NCBI RefSeq assembly: GCF_000715075.1
Contig: NC_134089.1
Coordinates: forward strand, 68,058,697 to 68,122,696
DNA: 64,000 nucleotides
From: Nicotiana tabacum
Taxonomy: Eukaryota > Streptophyta > Magnoliopsida > Solanales > Solanaceae
Direction of reading: 5' to 3'
The notes beneath the pieces were generated by a model. It was given only the letters and a program-made list of their open reading frames with translations, was not told the origin of the DNA and searched no databases. Of this stretch, positions 22,024 through 32,524 are shown in pieces. Each line of letters starts with the position of its first letter. Positions within the stretch are counted from its first letter, which is position 1. Made by a program: the position numbers and the translations under genes.

Positions 22024-22782
22024 TGTACGCGGCAAAATTAGAAGACTTCATTTCTTACTGACAAGTCGCTTCGAAATAACGCCTCGAGACCCCAAGGGCG
22101 GGATGCCTCGACCGAGTTCCCGACCTTGGGGCTCGTCAAGGCCCGATTTAGGAAAAAACAAAGATTGAAGCCTGGACAAAGGGGGAAGCTCCCAAGGCAC
22201 AAGGCTAAGTCTAATAGGGCTGGCCTATCCAGAACCTACGCTGAGGCGTCACGCCAAGCCATCCCATCTCCATACTTTATAATTAATGCCCATGTACCTG
22301 CAGCCGATTTCCCCTCCTATATAAAGGGGACTCACATTACCTTATAACAGACTGATGTTGCTCCATTTCTCCACAAGTGCAATAATATCTCTCTCTCTCT
22401 CTCTTCTTTCTAAGCTTGTTTGTTCTCACTGGCCCGAGACCACCTCGATATTCATTGTGTTCTTACTCATTCTTCATTGTACGCCTTAGTATTAGCCATA
22501 AAGAGCCTTGTTTACTTATATCGTCAACTGTTATCCCATCCGTGACTATCCCCGATAGCTCGAGCTTGACCCCAATGTCGACCCCGAGGTCCTTCATCAA
22601 TCAGACCTATACCCAGGCAGCAAGCCTTACGGTTCAATTACTATCTAGTTTTAGCTAACTTGTCATCATTAGATTCTATATTATTAACATCAACTGCTCT
22701 AACAACTAGGTTAGGAATAGATCACGTATTTTTAGAATCCCATTTACAAATTTAATTGTTGTTATCATTTTCACGGTAAACA
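22024..22782 (+). repeat. Element B 3' LTR
   Basis: It starts TGTACGCGGCAAAATTAG after ACTATC and ends GGTAAACA. The TATA box is at 22318-22325. Differences from the 5' LTR are mostly transitions plus the shorter TC tract. Confidence 0.9.
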
Positions 22783-22787
22783 GTCAG

Positions 22788-24137
22788 TATTGATACCCCT
22801 TTAGTTGATTCAGTTCCAGTAGTACGGGATTTTCCCAATGTGTTTCCAGCTGATCTTCCAAGTATGCCGCCTGATAGAGATATTGGCTTTGACATTGATC
22901 TGTTGCCGGGCACTCAGCCTATTTCTATTCCTCGATATCGTATAACTCCTCTTGAGTTGAAGAAGTTGAAGGATCAGTTACAAGAATTGCTTGATAAGGG
23001 TTATATTCGGCCCAGTGTATCACCTTGGGGTGCTCCTGTCTTTTTTGTGAAGAAAAATGATAGTTCTATGCGTATGTGTATTGATTATTGCCAGTTGAAC
23101 AAGGTCACAGTTAAGAACCATTATCCTTTGCATCGAATTGATGATCTGTTTGACCAGCTTCAGGGCGCATGGGTGTTTTCTAAGATTGATTTGCACTCAG
23201 GTTACCATCAGTTGAAGATTCGGGAGCCAGATATCCCGAAGACAGCTTTCAGGACTCGGTATGGTCACTACGAGTTCCTTGTCATGTCATTTGGGCTGAC
23301 CAATGCCCCAGCAACCTTTATGCATTTGATGCACAGTGTGTTCCGGCCATATCTTGACTCATTCGTCATTGTCTTTATTGATGATATTCTGGTGTATTCC
23401 CGGAGTCGGGAAGATCATGAGCAGCACCTGAGGAATGTGCTTCAAACTCTGAGAGAGAAGAAGTTATATGCTAAGTTCTCGAAATATGTGTTTTTGTTGG
23501 ATGTAGTGGGATTTTAGGCCACGTAGTATCGAGTAAGGGTATTCAGGTAGATCCGAAGAAGATATAGGTCTTGTAGAGTTGGCCCAGACCATCCTCAGCT
23601 ACAGAGGTCCGTAGTTTCCTTGGCTTGGCGAGTTACTACTGTCGTTTTGTAAAAGGGTTTTCATCGATTACAACCCTTATGACCAGACTGACCCAGAAGG
23701 GTGCTCCGTTCTACTGGACAAAGGAGTGTGAGGCGAGCTTTCAGAAGCTCAAGACAGCTTTGATAACAGCCCCAATTTTGATATTGCCTACATGCTCGGG
23801 GTCTTAAACGGTCTATTGTGATGCCTCGCGGGTTGGCCTTGGAGCGGTGTTGATTCAGGACGGTAGAGTGATTGCCTACGCGTCCAGACAGTTGAAGATA
23901 CATGAGAAGAACTACCTTGTTGACGACCTTGAGTTAGCTGCAATTGTTCACACCCTGAAGATTTGACGCCATTATTTCTACGGGGTTCCTTGTGAGATTT
24001 ATACTAACCATCGGAGCTTACAGCACATGTTCAAGCAAAAGGATCTAAATTTGCGCCAGAGGAGGTGGTTAGAGTTGCTGAAGGACTATGATATCACTAT
24101 TTTGTATTACTCGGGCAAGGCCAATGTGGTGGCCGAT
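22788..24137 (+). pseudogene. Chromovirus D reverse transcriptase and RNase H
   Basis: The polyprotein resumes after B. RT is open at 22840-23517 with [58 protein letters not shown] and [18 protein letters not shown]. The catalytic box is [10 protein letters not shown], with FIDD at 23374-23385. A frame change occurs near 23515. The connection and RNase H follow ([30 protein letters not shown] with the first acidic residue at 23820-23822, [35 protein letters not shown]). Stops at about 23806, 23965 and 24141 break it. RT copies the RNA and RNase H removes the template; neither can be made intact here. Confidence 0.93.
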
Positions 24138-25746
24138 GCTTAGAGTCCCTGGGCGGAGAGTTTGGGGAGTTTGGCTTATTTACCAGCATCGGATAGGCCT
24201 ATGGTGATGGATATTCAGGCCTTATCCAGCCAGTTTGTGAGATTGGATCTTTCGGAGCCCGGTCGAGTTCTAGCTTGCGTGGTTTCTCGGTCTTCCTTAT
24301 TTGATCGTATCAAGGAGCGACAGTATGATGACCCTCATTTGCTTGTCCTCAAGGACAATGTTCAACATGGTGATGTCAGAGATGTGACTATTAGTGATGA
24401 TGGGGTATTGAGGATGCAGGGTTGGATTTGTGTACCCAATGTTGATGGGCTTCGAGAGTTGATTCTAGATGAGGACTATAGTTCGCGGTATTCCATCCAT
24501 CCGGGTGCCGTGAAGATGTATTAGGATCGAGACAACACTATTGGTGGAGGCGGATAAAGAAAGATATAGTTGGATTTGCAGCTTGATGTCTCAACTATCA
24601 ACATGTGAAGTATGAGCACCAGAGACCGGGTGGGATGCTTCAGCAAATAGAGATTCCGGAGTGGAAGTGGGAGCGGATCACCATAGACTTTGTAGTTGGG
24701 CTCCTATGGACTTTGAGAAAGTTTGATCCTATTTGGGTGATTGTGGATTGGCTGACCAAGTCCGCTCACTTTATTCCTGTGTGTACTACTTATTCCTCGG
24801 AGCGGTTGGCGGAGATCTATATCCGAGAGATTGTTCGTCTGGATGGTATTCCATTGTCCATCATTTCAGATAGAGGTACTCAGTTCATATCACAGTCCTG
24901 GAGGGCCGTTCAGCATGAGTTGGGTACTCGGGTGGAGTTGAGTATAGCATTTCACCCTCAGAAGGATAGACAGTCCAAGCGCACCATTCAGATTCTTGAG
25001 GATATGCTCTGTGCGTGCGTGATTGAGTTTGGAGGGTCTTGGGATCAGTTTTTTCCATTGGCGGAGTTTTCTTACAACAACAGCTATCAGTCCAGCATTC
25101 AGATGGCACCGTATGATGCTTTACATGGAGGCGGTATAGATCCCTGGTGGGTTGGTTTGAGCCGGGTAAGATTAGATTGTTGGGCACAGACATAGTTCAG
25201 GATGCTACGGTGGTTCAGGATAGACTCCATACAGCCCAGTCCAAATAGAAGAGTTACGCGGACCGGAAAGTTTGTGATGTTTCCTATATGGTTGAATAGT
25301 AGGTTCTGGTTTGGGTTTCGCCTATGAAGGGCGTTATGAGATTCGGGAAGAAAGGAAAGTTGAGTCCGAGATTTATTGGCCCTTTTGAGATATTGAGCCG
25401 TGTTGGGGAGGTTGGTTATGAGCTTGCCTTACCTCCCAGCTTGGCTGGAGTTCATCCGGTATTTCATGTTTCGATGCTTCAAAGGTATCATGGTGATCCG
25501 TCGCACGTGTTGGATTTCAGTTCAGTCCAGTTGGATGAGGATCTATCCTATGTTAAGGATCCAATGGCAATATTGGACAGGCGGGTTAGAAAGCTGAGGT
25601 CAAAGAATATTGCATCAGTAAAGGTTCAGTGGCGGGGCCAGCCGGTCGAGGAGGCGACCAAGGAGACCGAGCAGGATATGTTCAGCCGTTACCCTCATCT
25701 TTGCACTACTTCAGGTATGTCTTTATGCAGGTTCGATGACGAATGA
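24138..25746 (+). pseudogene. Chromovirus D integrase and chromodomain-like end
   Basis: The spacer after RNase H is open at 24162-24524. The HHCC finger is broken by a frame change after YSIHPGAVKMY, and the second Cys of the CLNC pair is Tyr. The core domain is open at 24605-25195: first catalytic Asp in ITIDFVVG (24686-24688), second in ISDRGTQF (24869-24871), and after exactly 35 residues the expected Glu of SERT is Lys (24977-24979). This breaks the DDE triad. After another frame change, 25324-25746 has the GPFEILSRVGEVGYELALPP motif and FHVSMLQRY, then a chromodomain-like ILDRRVRKLRSKNIASVKVQW, in which an aromatic of the usual EEATWETE wording is Lys (25660-25662). It ends at a stop before the polypurine tract. 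Confidence 0.92.
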
Positions 25747-25758
25747 ATGTTTAAGTGT

Positions 25759-25767
25759 AGGAGGATG
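25759..25767 (+). other. Polypurine tract of D
   Basis: AGGAGGATG lies directly before the 3' LTR. The preceding ATGTTTAAGTGT is shared with the equivalent sites of G (47241-47275, minus strand) and E (31414-31445, minus strand). Confidence 0.75.
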
Positions 25768-28515
25768 TGACGGCCCGACCGGTCGTCTTAAGAATTAGCG
25801 CCCCGATCCCCTATTAACTGTTTTTCCCAAGTTTATTTCTGCTATTTTAATTTGACGAGATTTTCGGTTTTGAGTTTCGGAAAGTTTTGGGATACTTAGT
25901 CCCTAAATGAGAGCTTAAGTGCTGAAAAGTTGGTCGTAGTCGGAACAGTGTGAAGGCGAACTTGGAATGGAAATTTGATGGTTCCGTTAGCTCTGTTGGG
26001 TTATTTTGGGCTTAGGGGCGTGTTCGGATTGTGTTCTATAGATCCGTAGATAATTTAGGCTTGAAATGCCGAAAGGTCGAATTTTGAAGTTTCCGGTTTG
26101 ATAGTGAGATTTTTATCTGATGGTCAGAATGGAATTTCGGAAGTTGGAGTAGCTCTGTACTGTTGAATGTGACGTGTGTGCAAAATTTTAGGCCATTCAG
26201 ACGAGGTTTGATAGACTTTTTTATCAAAAGCATATTTTTAGAGTTTTTGGAATTCTTAGGCTTGAATCCAATGAAAAATAGGTGTTTTGATGTTGTTTTG
26301 AGCATTCCGAAGGTTGGAACAAGTTTGAATGATGTTTTAGGATTGGTTGGCATGTTTGGTTGAGGTCCCGGGGGCCTCGGGATGAATTCGGATGGTTGAT
26401 GGAAAGATTTTTGGAGTTATAGTTGCACCTTCATCTGCTGGTTCTGTCATAACCAAATCTGTGGTTTGGCTTACGCAAGTGTGGCACCGCAGAAGTGGCT
26501 CAGTTGTCGTAGAAGCGGAATTTGGGAATTTCTTCAGGAACCACAAAAGTTGTTGTAATTCCACAGAAGCGGTGCCGCATCTGCGGATTGGAAGTCGCAA
26601 ATGTGGAACCTGGCCATTAAGTGAAAAGTCGTTGGTGCGACCTTTGGTCCGCAAAAGCGGGACCGTAGATGCGGTCCCTTGACCGCAGATGCGAAAATCA
26701 CTGGGCAGAACATATAAATTCTTGCCTTCGCGGAATTTAGCCATTTTTCATCTTTTTCAAAATGGGAAGAAGCTTGGGGAGCACTTTTCAAGAGGGATTT
26801 TCAGAGGAGTTCATTATGGTAAGGTATTTGGTCCCTAAAGTAGTTATTAGAATGACTTTTATCAATTTAAGCATGAAAAATTAAGGAAAATCAGTGGTAA
26901 TTAGGGGGTTAGGGCTTGTCTAATTGGAGACCTTTGAGTGATGATTTGAGGGATACAATTGAGGTCCGATTTTGGTACTTTTGATATTACTGAACTCATG
27001 AGAGTGCGAGGGTTCTGGAAATCTAAATTTTACCCTATTTCAAGACGTAGGACAGAGGGACGTTTTGGTCATTTTATCTAATTTTGCGTATTACCTTAGA
27101 ATTTAATTTTAGAATCAGTTACTTGAAGTGTTATTTACATTATGAAATTGAATTGAATAGATTTGGGCCATTTGGAGTCGAGTACTCGTGGCAAGGGCGT
27201 GATTTCGCATTGATTTTTGAGCCGGTTCGAGGTAAGTGGCTTGTCTAATCTTGTGTGGGGGACCTTCACCTTAGGATTGGTATATTTGGTAATTGAAATG
27301 TCTTGCACGTGAAGTGACGAGTGCGTACTTTTGCTAATTGTTGGAAATCCGGTTTTCTTTAAGTATTTACTAGTATGTTTCCTTTCATGTTTCTATTACT
27401 TGCACTATTAAACCTGTTGTTAGCTTAAGAAAGCATGTCTAAGTGACTTAATTGCTTTATTTGTTCAACCTGCCTTACCTGAATTTTGTGCAGTATGCTA
27501 GGCTAGAATCACTTGTTGCCTTAATATGAAATTTTGTCATTTCTGTACATTTTCCTGTTGCTGCTGTGTATTTATTTTGGAACTACGGATGCGGGATTCT
27601 AGTAGCTCCCCCTTGTCTGTTTATTTTGGGACTACGGATGTGGGATTCCGGTAGATCCCCCTGCACAGTTATATGGAACTATGGGAATGCACCCGGTAGA
27701 TTCCCCCAGTACTGGTATTTGTATTTGGGACTACGAAACGGGATTCTGGTAGATCCTCGCGCACTATGAGTTGGACTACGGGACTGGATTCCGGGAGATT
27801 CATTGGATATGTACATATGGGACTACAAGACGATATCCTGGGATATCCCCGATTGTTATTATTGGTGATGAGCTGTAATTCTTTTCCGTGTTTACCTTGT
27901 TTCTGTATAGTTATTGTTGTCTTGTACATCCTGTGTTATTTTGCTGCTGTACTTATTTATATTGTTCTGATGATCTTTCTATTTAATTCAACCTCATTAG
28001 GGCTCGGACCTTCCTCGTCACTACCCAACCGAGGTTAGGCTTCGCACTTACTGAGTATTGTTGTGGTGTACTCATGCCCTTTCTGCGCATGTTTTTCATG
28101 TGCAGATCTAGGTATCGCTACTCAGGCCTACCATCCTTGAGGGAGGCAACTACTCTAGAGACTTCGAGGTACATCTTCCGCCTCCGCAGACTGAGGAGTC
28201 CCTTTCTATTCTAGCTGTTAAACATTGCCCTTCTATATTTTTCTTTCTTGTTAGATATTCTGGAGTTAGATTGTTAGATATTCCAAAGGCTTGTGTTTCT
28301 GTGAGTTTCCGGGTTTTGGGATAGTGTATTAGATTCCGAGAAGTTGTGTTGTATATGCCAAGTGGCATTTTAATATTGTTTCATTCGGTTATTTTTGGCT
28401 TTTGATTATTTCTTCCACAAGTTTTGTTTATTTTTTCGCATTCGTTAGGTTTACCAAGTCATAGAGACTAGGTGCCGTCACGATGGTTCACGGAGGACGA
28501 ACCGGGGTTGTGACA
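25768..28515 (+). repeat. Chromovirus D 3' LTR
   Basis: It runs from TGACGGCCCGACCGGTCG to GGTTGTGACA. CGACCGGTCG is a perfect 10-bp palindrome close to the LTR tip. GC-rich words such as CGCAGATGCGG or CGCAAAAGCGG are clustered at about 26455-26700. Confidence 0.92.
27579..27850 (+). repeat. About 47-bp minisatellite inside the D 3' LTR
   Basis: Six units start with GGRACTAC at 27579, 27628, 27675, 27727, 27773 and 27819, each followed by a GGATTCYGGTAGATCCCC-like half. It is the counterpart of 9796-10067. Confidence 0.8.
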
Positions 28516-28885
28516 TCTTCTCTATAACTTAAACATATTCTTCCTTGATTCTATTACTTACATTCATTGCGTTTCATTAATTTTTCTTCATTTATTACTC
28601 ATTATTGGTCATAAAGCGCCTTCATCAAAGCTCTCAAAACTGTTAGTCCTCCATCGGCTATCCATAGCTTAATACCTAGCTCAACCTTGAGGCCCCATAT
28701 AACCTGGCTCGAGGCCCCGATTCTCAGCCACTCGGTTTGCTTAAATATACTACTTTCGATCTCTTATCTCATTTTCTAGTCTCAGACTTAGTATCTACTG
28801 CCTAACAACTAGCATAAAAATAAATCACGTATTTTTAGAACCATAAAATCAAATCTAATTGTGATTACCATTTTCAAGGTAAATA
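28516..28885 (+). repeat. Element A 3' LTR, second half
   Basis: After the end of D the sequence resumes as A LTR: 'ATCACGTATTTTTAGAA' and the terminal 'CCATTTTCAAGGTAAATA' match the B LTR end (...CCATTTTCACGGTAAACA), with the terminal CA decayed to TA. It also carries a CATCGGC..TAGCT/CTCGAGG stretch equivalent to 13430-13460 of B. The next base (28886) begins E LTR sequence. Confidence 0.75.
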
Positions 28886-28886
28886 A

Positions 28887-31413
28887 TGTAAATATAACAA
28901 ACAAGAAGAAAGCATGATCTTGGCAAGATAAAGAGATATAATACATTGATAGGACAATAAATATTAAGGTAGAAGACAAAGACGGGACAACAACAACAAG
29001 TCACATAGAAAGCACAGGTGCAGCAATGACAACTCAGAACAAAGACATAAATGTATACACAAGGGAAAGATATCACAGTGAAATGCATGTCTCTCATCCT
29101 TGCCTGCACGAAAACACCATTGGTGCTATGAACTCTCATCCTCATATTATAATATAAAAGCAATTTCATGCATCATCCTCCGTGCTTTTATTCTCTTCCG
29201 CATATGATAATTTAAAACAATGGCACGATATTATCCGTCGTGCGTAATAATGTATGTGAAATGGAACACATCATCCTTCGTGTATTATACTCTTCCTCAC
29301 ATGATAATGTATATGGAATGGCACAACATCACCCTTTGTGCTTTACACTCTTCCTCACGAAGCACATGTATATCACGGACAAGCAAGGTAGGAAGCATGT
29401 ATAATATGAAGAAGATTGGTTAAGCAAATACACCACATGAACATCAAGCACAACTCTTGAACCAATAAAAATACAATAAACCTCGAGAACAATATTGTTC
29501 AAATATCTCGATAAAGCTCAAACATTCTTCTCAACATAAGTATGGAACCCAAGTATTTCCAAATTATAGTCATAAACATGTAATTGTGATTATGTATAGT
29601 GAAGACCGAATTTAGCACATCAACAGTTTCACAAGGACTCCATCAAATTTAATCAAGTTATGATAAGGTGAATCATGATTTCTAGCATTGAAATTTATAT
29701 TCATATTATATAGAAGTCAAGTAAAACATGAGGCAAGAAAATTACATATTCCAACAAGGAACAAAGAATCGTATAATATACTATGCATGGATAACCCTGG
29801 CACATGCATATACGCTCGTCACCTCGCATATACATCACCCCTGCATGCAGCAAAAATATTATTTTATTAGGAAAAATTCTCCCAATAAATCTAGGAGAGA
29901 CACTTACCTCAAAGAAGCTAAATCAATAGTCTAAGAAGCCCTTCCCATGTAAAATAACTTTCGGACGGCTTAAATCTAGCAAAAATAACTTAGTATTAGA
30001 AATAAAAGACACAGGAAACGATTTCGAATAATAAAGCTTTGATCCTTAACTAAAATAAAAAAGTCATCCCCAAAAAGTCAATCATGAGCCCGCACTCTGA
30101 AACCCAGCAAAACTCACAAATTCCGAACATTCATTTCTATAGGAGTCCAACCACACAAATTTCATCCAATTCCGAACTCAAATTGGCATTCAAATCATCC
30201 ATTTATGATTTAGAAAAGTTTTTACTAAAATCTCCACTTTCTTCAATTTGATTCATCAAACAATCGCCAAATTCGAGGTTGCAATCATAAAATATAAACA
30301 AATCTGAGTCAAAAATACTTACCCCAGTCCAAGTAGTGAAAATCCCCTCAACAATCGCTCAAAAACGAGCTCTAAAACCTTGTAACAAAAAAATAATTAA
30401 ATTCTGAAACAAGTAAAAATGTACTAATTGACCCAACCCGAAATAGATCCTAGATGATCCCGAAACTCAAATTTGTTAAGCCCGACATGATCCTTGCGAG
30501 ATTACATCCAATATAGCCATTTGAGTCACCCAATTTGGTCTTAAAATGAGGAAGATATGTTTTAAAATTTTAAATGAAGTCTGAAATTTTCAGGGACATA
30601 AATGGTATTTTAGTAATTATTTACTCCAGAATAAAAAAAATGCAATAAGAAAATCTTTGTTTTAGCACCCAAAATTCATTTGGAACCTCTCGAACACAAA
30701 TCATTTATGTGTTTCAATCATAAAATATGCTACAAACATGATCGCGCCCTCAAAACACCGAAAAGAGGTCATCTTCATCAGATATTGACCATGGTCAAAC
30801 TCCAAATCCTCAACTTTACTAGTTTCTCCACCAATGATCCAAAACACATTTGAGCCCCTCGGGACCCCATTCAATCATACCAACAAGTACAAATACATTA
30901 TTCAAACTTTTTCCAAGACTCAAAACACCCATGGGAACATCACAACAAAGAATCGAAGATGAAATCAAATAGAATTTATTTTACGTTGATAAATCTTTGG
31001 ATTATTTCCAAACATCACATACAAGTTCAATTCAACTATATAGACCTATCCAAAGTCTCGAAACACCAACTAGAGTCCAATAACATCAAAGGCAAATTTT
31101 GGTCAAACTTATGAACTCTTAAGTTCCTCAAATTGCTTACTTTCGACAAATAGTGTTGAATTCTTCTAGGAACCTCCAAAACAAAATTCGAACAAATACA
31201 TTAAAAATCACCATACAAACCTAACGGCACAATCAAAATCCAATTTCGCGTCCGTTTACCCAAGTCAAATCTGGGTCAACTCTTCCAACTTTATGTTTTT
31301 AAATCAGGGTCATTTTTCCAAATCAATCCCGAACCACTCGAAAATCAAAACCGACAAAACATAAATAACCTAATGGAATGCTAAAGCTCAAAATGACCGA
31401 TTGGATTGTTACA
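28887..31413 (-). repeat. Element E 3' LTR (left copy)
   Basis: It ends on the plus strand with GATTGTTACA at 31413; read on the minus strand this is the LTR start TGTAACAATC followed by TTTTGAG. It matches 60544-62994. The left boundary at 28887 adjoins the A LTR end and may be a truncation point. Nothing coding is seen in its 2.5 kb. Confidence 0.75.
29169..29370 (-). repeat. About 57-bp minisatellite in E 3' LTR
   Basis: Three to four degenerate units contain CATCATCCTTCGTGCTTTA, then ACTCTTCCTCACATGATAAT and GTATATGGAATGGCAC. The counterpart in the other LTR is at about 60708-60900. Confidence 0.7.
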
Positions 31414-31457
31414 TTCTCCCCCACTTGAACATACATTTGTCCTTGAACATGCCAAGA
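31414..31457 (-). other. E polypurine zone and last internal bases, left of C
   Basis: The plus strand reads TTCTCCCCCACTTGAACATA, then CATTTGTCC and so on; on the minus strand GGGGGAGAA directly precedes the LTR and is the polypurine tract. It parallels G at 47241-47280. C is inserted after CAAGA (31453-31457). Confidence 0.7.
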
Positions 31458-32205
31458 TGTTTACCGTGAAAATGGTAACAATAATTAAATTTGTAAATGG
31501 GATTCTAAAATATGTGATCTATTTTATGCTAGGTGTTAGAGTAGATGATGCTAAGAATGTGGAGTTTAATAATGAAATACAAGCTAAAACGAGGCAGTAA
31601 TCAAATCGAGGGGCCTGCTACCCGGATATAGGACTAGTCGATGGGGACCTCGGGGTCGATGTACGGGTCGAGCTCGAGCTATCGGGGATAGTTAGGAATG
31701 GGATAACAGTTAATATCTGATTAAACAAAGCCCAATATGGCCAATACCAAACGATAGAATGAAGAACAAGTAAGAAATCGATAAATATTAAAGTGGCATC
31801 GAGCCAGTGAGAGTGAGCAAGTTAAAAAGAAAAGAGAGGGAGATATTATTGCACTTGTAGATAAATGGAGAAACATCAGCCTTTTACAAAGTGGCATGGA
31901 TTCCCTTTATATAAGCGAGGGAACGCGATATGGTACAGAGTGCATTAAATGTAAAGGTACGGGGATGGGACGGCTAAGAGAAGTACTAGAGTTTGCGGAT
32001 TCTAGCTGCTCGCCTCAGGAATCCCCCGTCCTCGGAACCTTTGTTAGTTCGTGGAAAAATTCCCTATCCTCGAAATCTTTGTTGGGCGTGGACGAACCTC
32101 GAGGGAGGGAGCTCGATCGTAATCCTGCAGCCTCGAGACGCTGATATGACTTCTTAAATGTACCTTAACGGCGAGAAATAGATCCCCCTAATTTCACCAC
32201 AAATA
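31458..32205 (-). repeat. Element C 3' LTR
   Basis: The minus strand runs from TATTTGTGGTGAAATTAG (initial TG decayed to TA, preceded by GACTATC as in A and B) to CACGGTAAACA. A TATA-like word (minus strand CTTATATAAAGG) lies at about 31906-31917. Confidence 0.85.
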
Positions 32206-32407
32206 GATAGTCTCCGTGTTTCCTAGAATGAAGTAATGGGAAACGATATTGAACCATCGTCATTAGGTCATTATTGCCGTGACGTCAACCATCTAAGAGT
32301 ATTAAATGCCATTCCCCTAAAAACCATGTAAGGCTGTCGTCAGATGCGGTAATCGAGAAACCCACGAACTGCAATCAACTCGTCCCTTCTACTTCCCTAG
32401 CTATTCC

Positions 32408-32414
32408 TATAAAT
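32408..32414 (+). promoter_or_regulatory. TATA box of antisense gene C1
   Basis: CCTATAAATG lies about 115 bp before the ATG at 32525, within 210 bp of the 3' LTR. Confidence 0.5.
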
Positions 32415-32524
32415 GAACCGGTTGCTAGATACTTCCATTTTCACCCCACTTACAAGCCCGCGAGTCAGAATTTTGTATTTGACACTCTTTCTTCTTTTTT
32501 ATAGAAGGGTTTTTACCATTTTAC

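Larger units (their letters stand above)
12879..22782 (+). mobile_element. Tat-like LTR retrotransposon B, nested in D
   Basis: This is a complete 9.9-kb element with TG...CA LTRs (12879-13644 and 22024-22782), a tRNA-Lys primer site, gag, protease, a tail with hairpins, and an antisense gene. The 5-bp flanks are GTTAG (12874-12878) and GTCAG (22783-22787), a target duplication with one transition. Removing it joins the D protease to the D RT. It has no RT, RNase H or integrase. The two LTRs are clearly diverged by eye, so the insertion is old, though younger than D. Confidence 0.93.
8043..28515 (+). mobile_element. Tekay/Del-type chromovirus D, interrupted by element B
   Basis: This is a full-length but dead Ty3/gypsy element. 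It has LTRs of about 2.7 kb (8043-10731 and 25768-28515), an initiator tRNA-Met primer site, a gag-protease-RT-RNase H-integrase order, a chromodomain-like end and a polypurine tract before the 3' LTR. It interrupts the 3' LTR of A. B is inserted after the protease, at 12879-22782. The Tekay/Del placement rests on the long LTRs, the gag/pol wording and the C-terminal VRKLRSKNIASVKVQW stretch. The flanks TGCTA and TCTTC do not form a clean 5-bp duplication. Confidence 0.9.

Noticed and set aside
8038..28520. Target duplication of D
   Set aside because: The 5-bp flanks TGCTA and TCTTC do not match, so no duplication is claimed; the nesting rests on the split A LTR instead.
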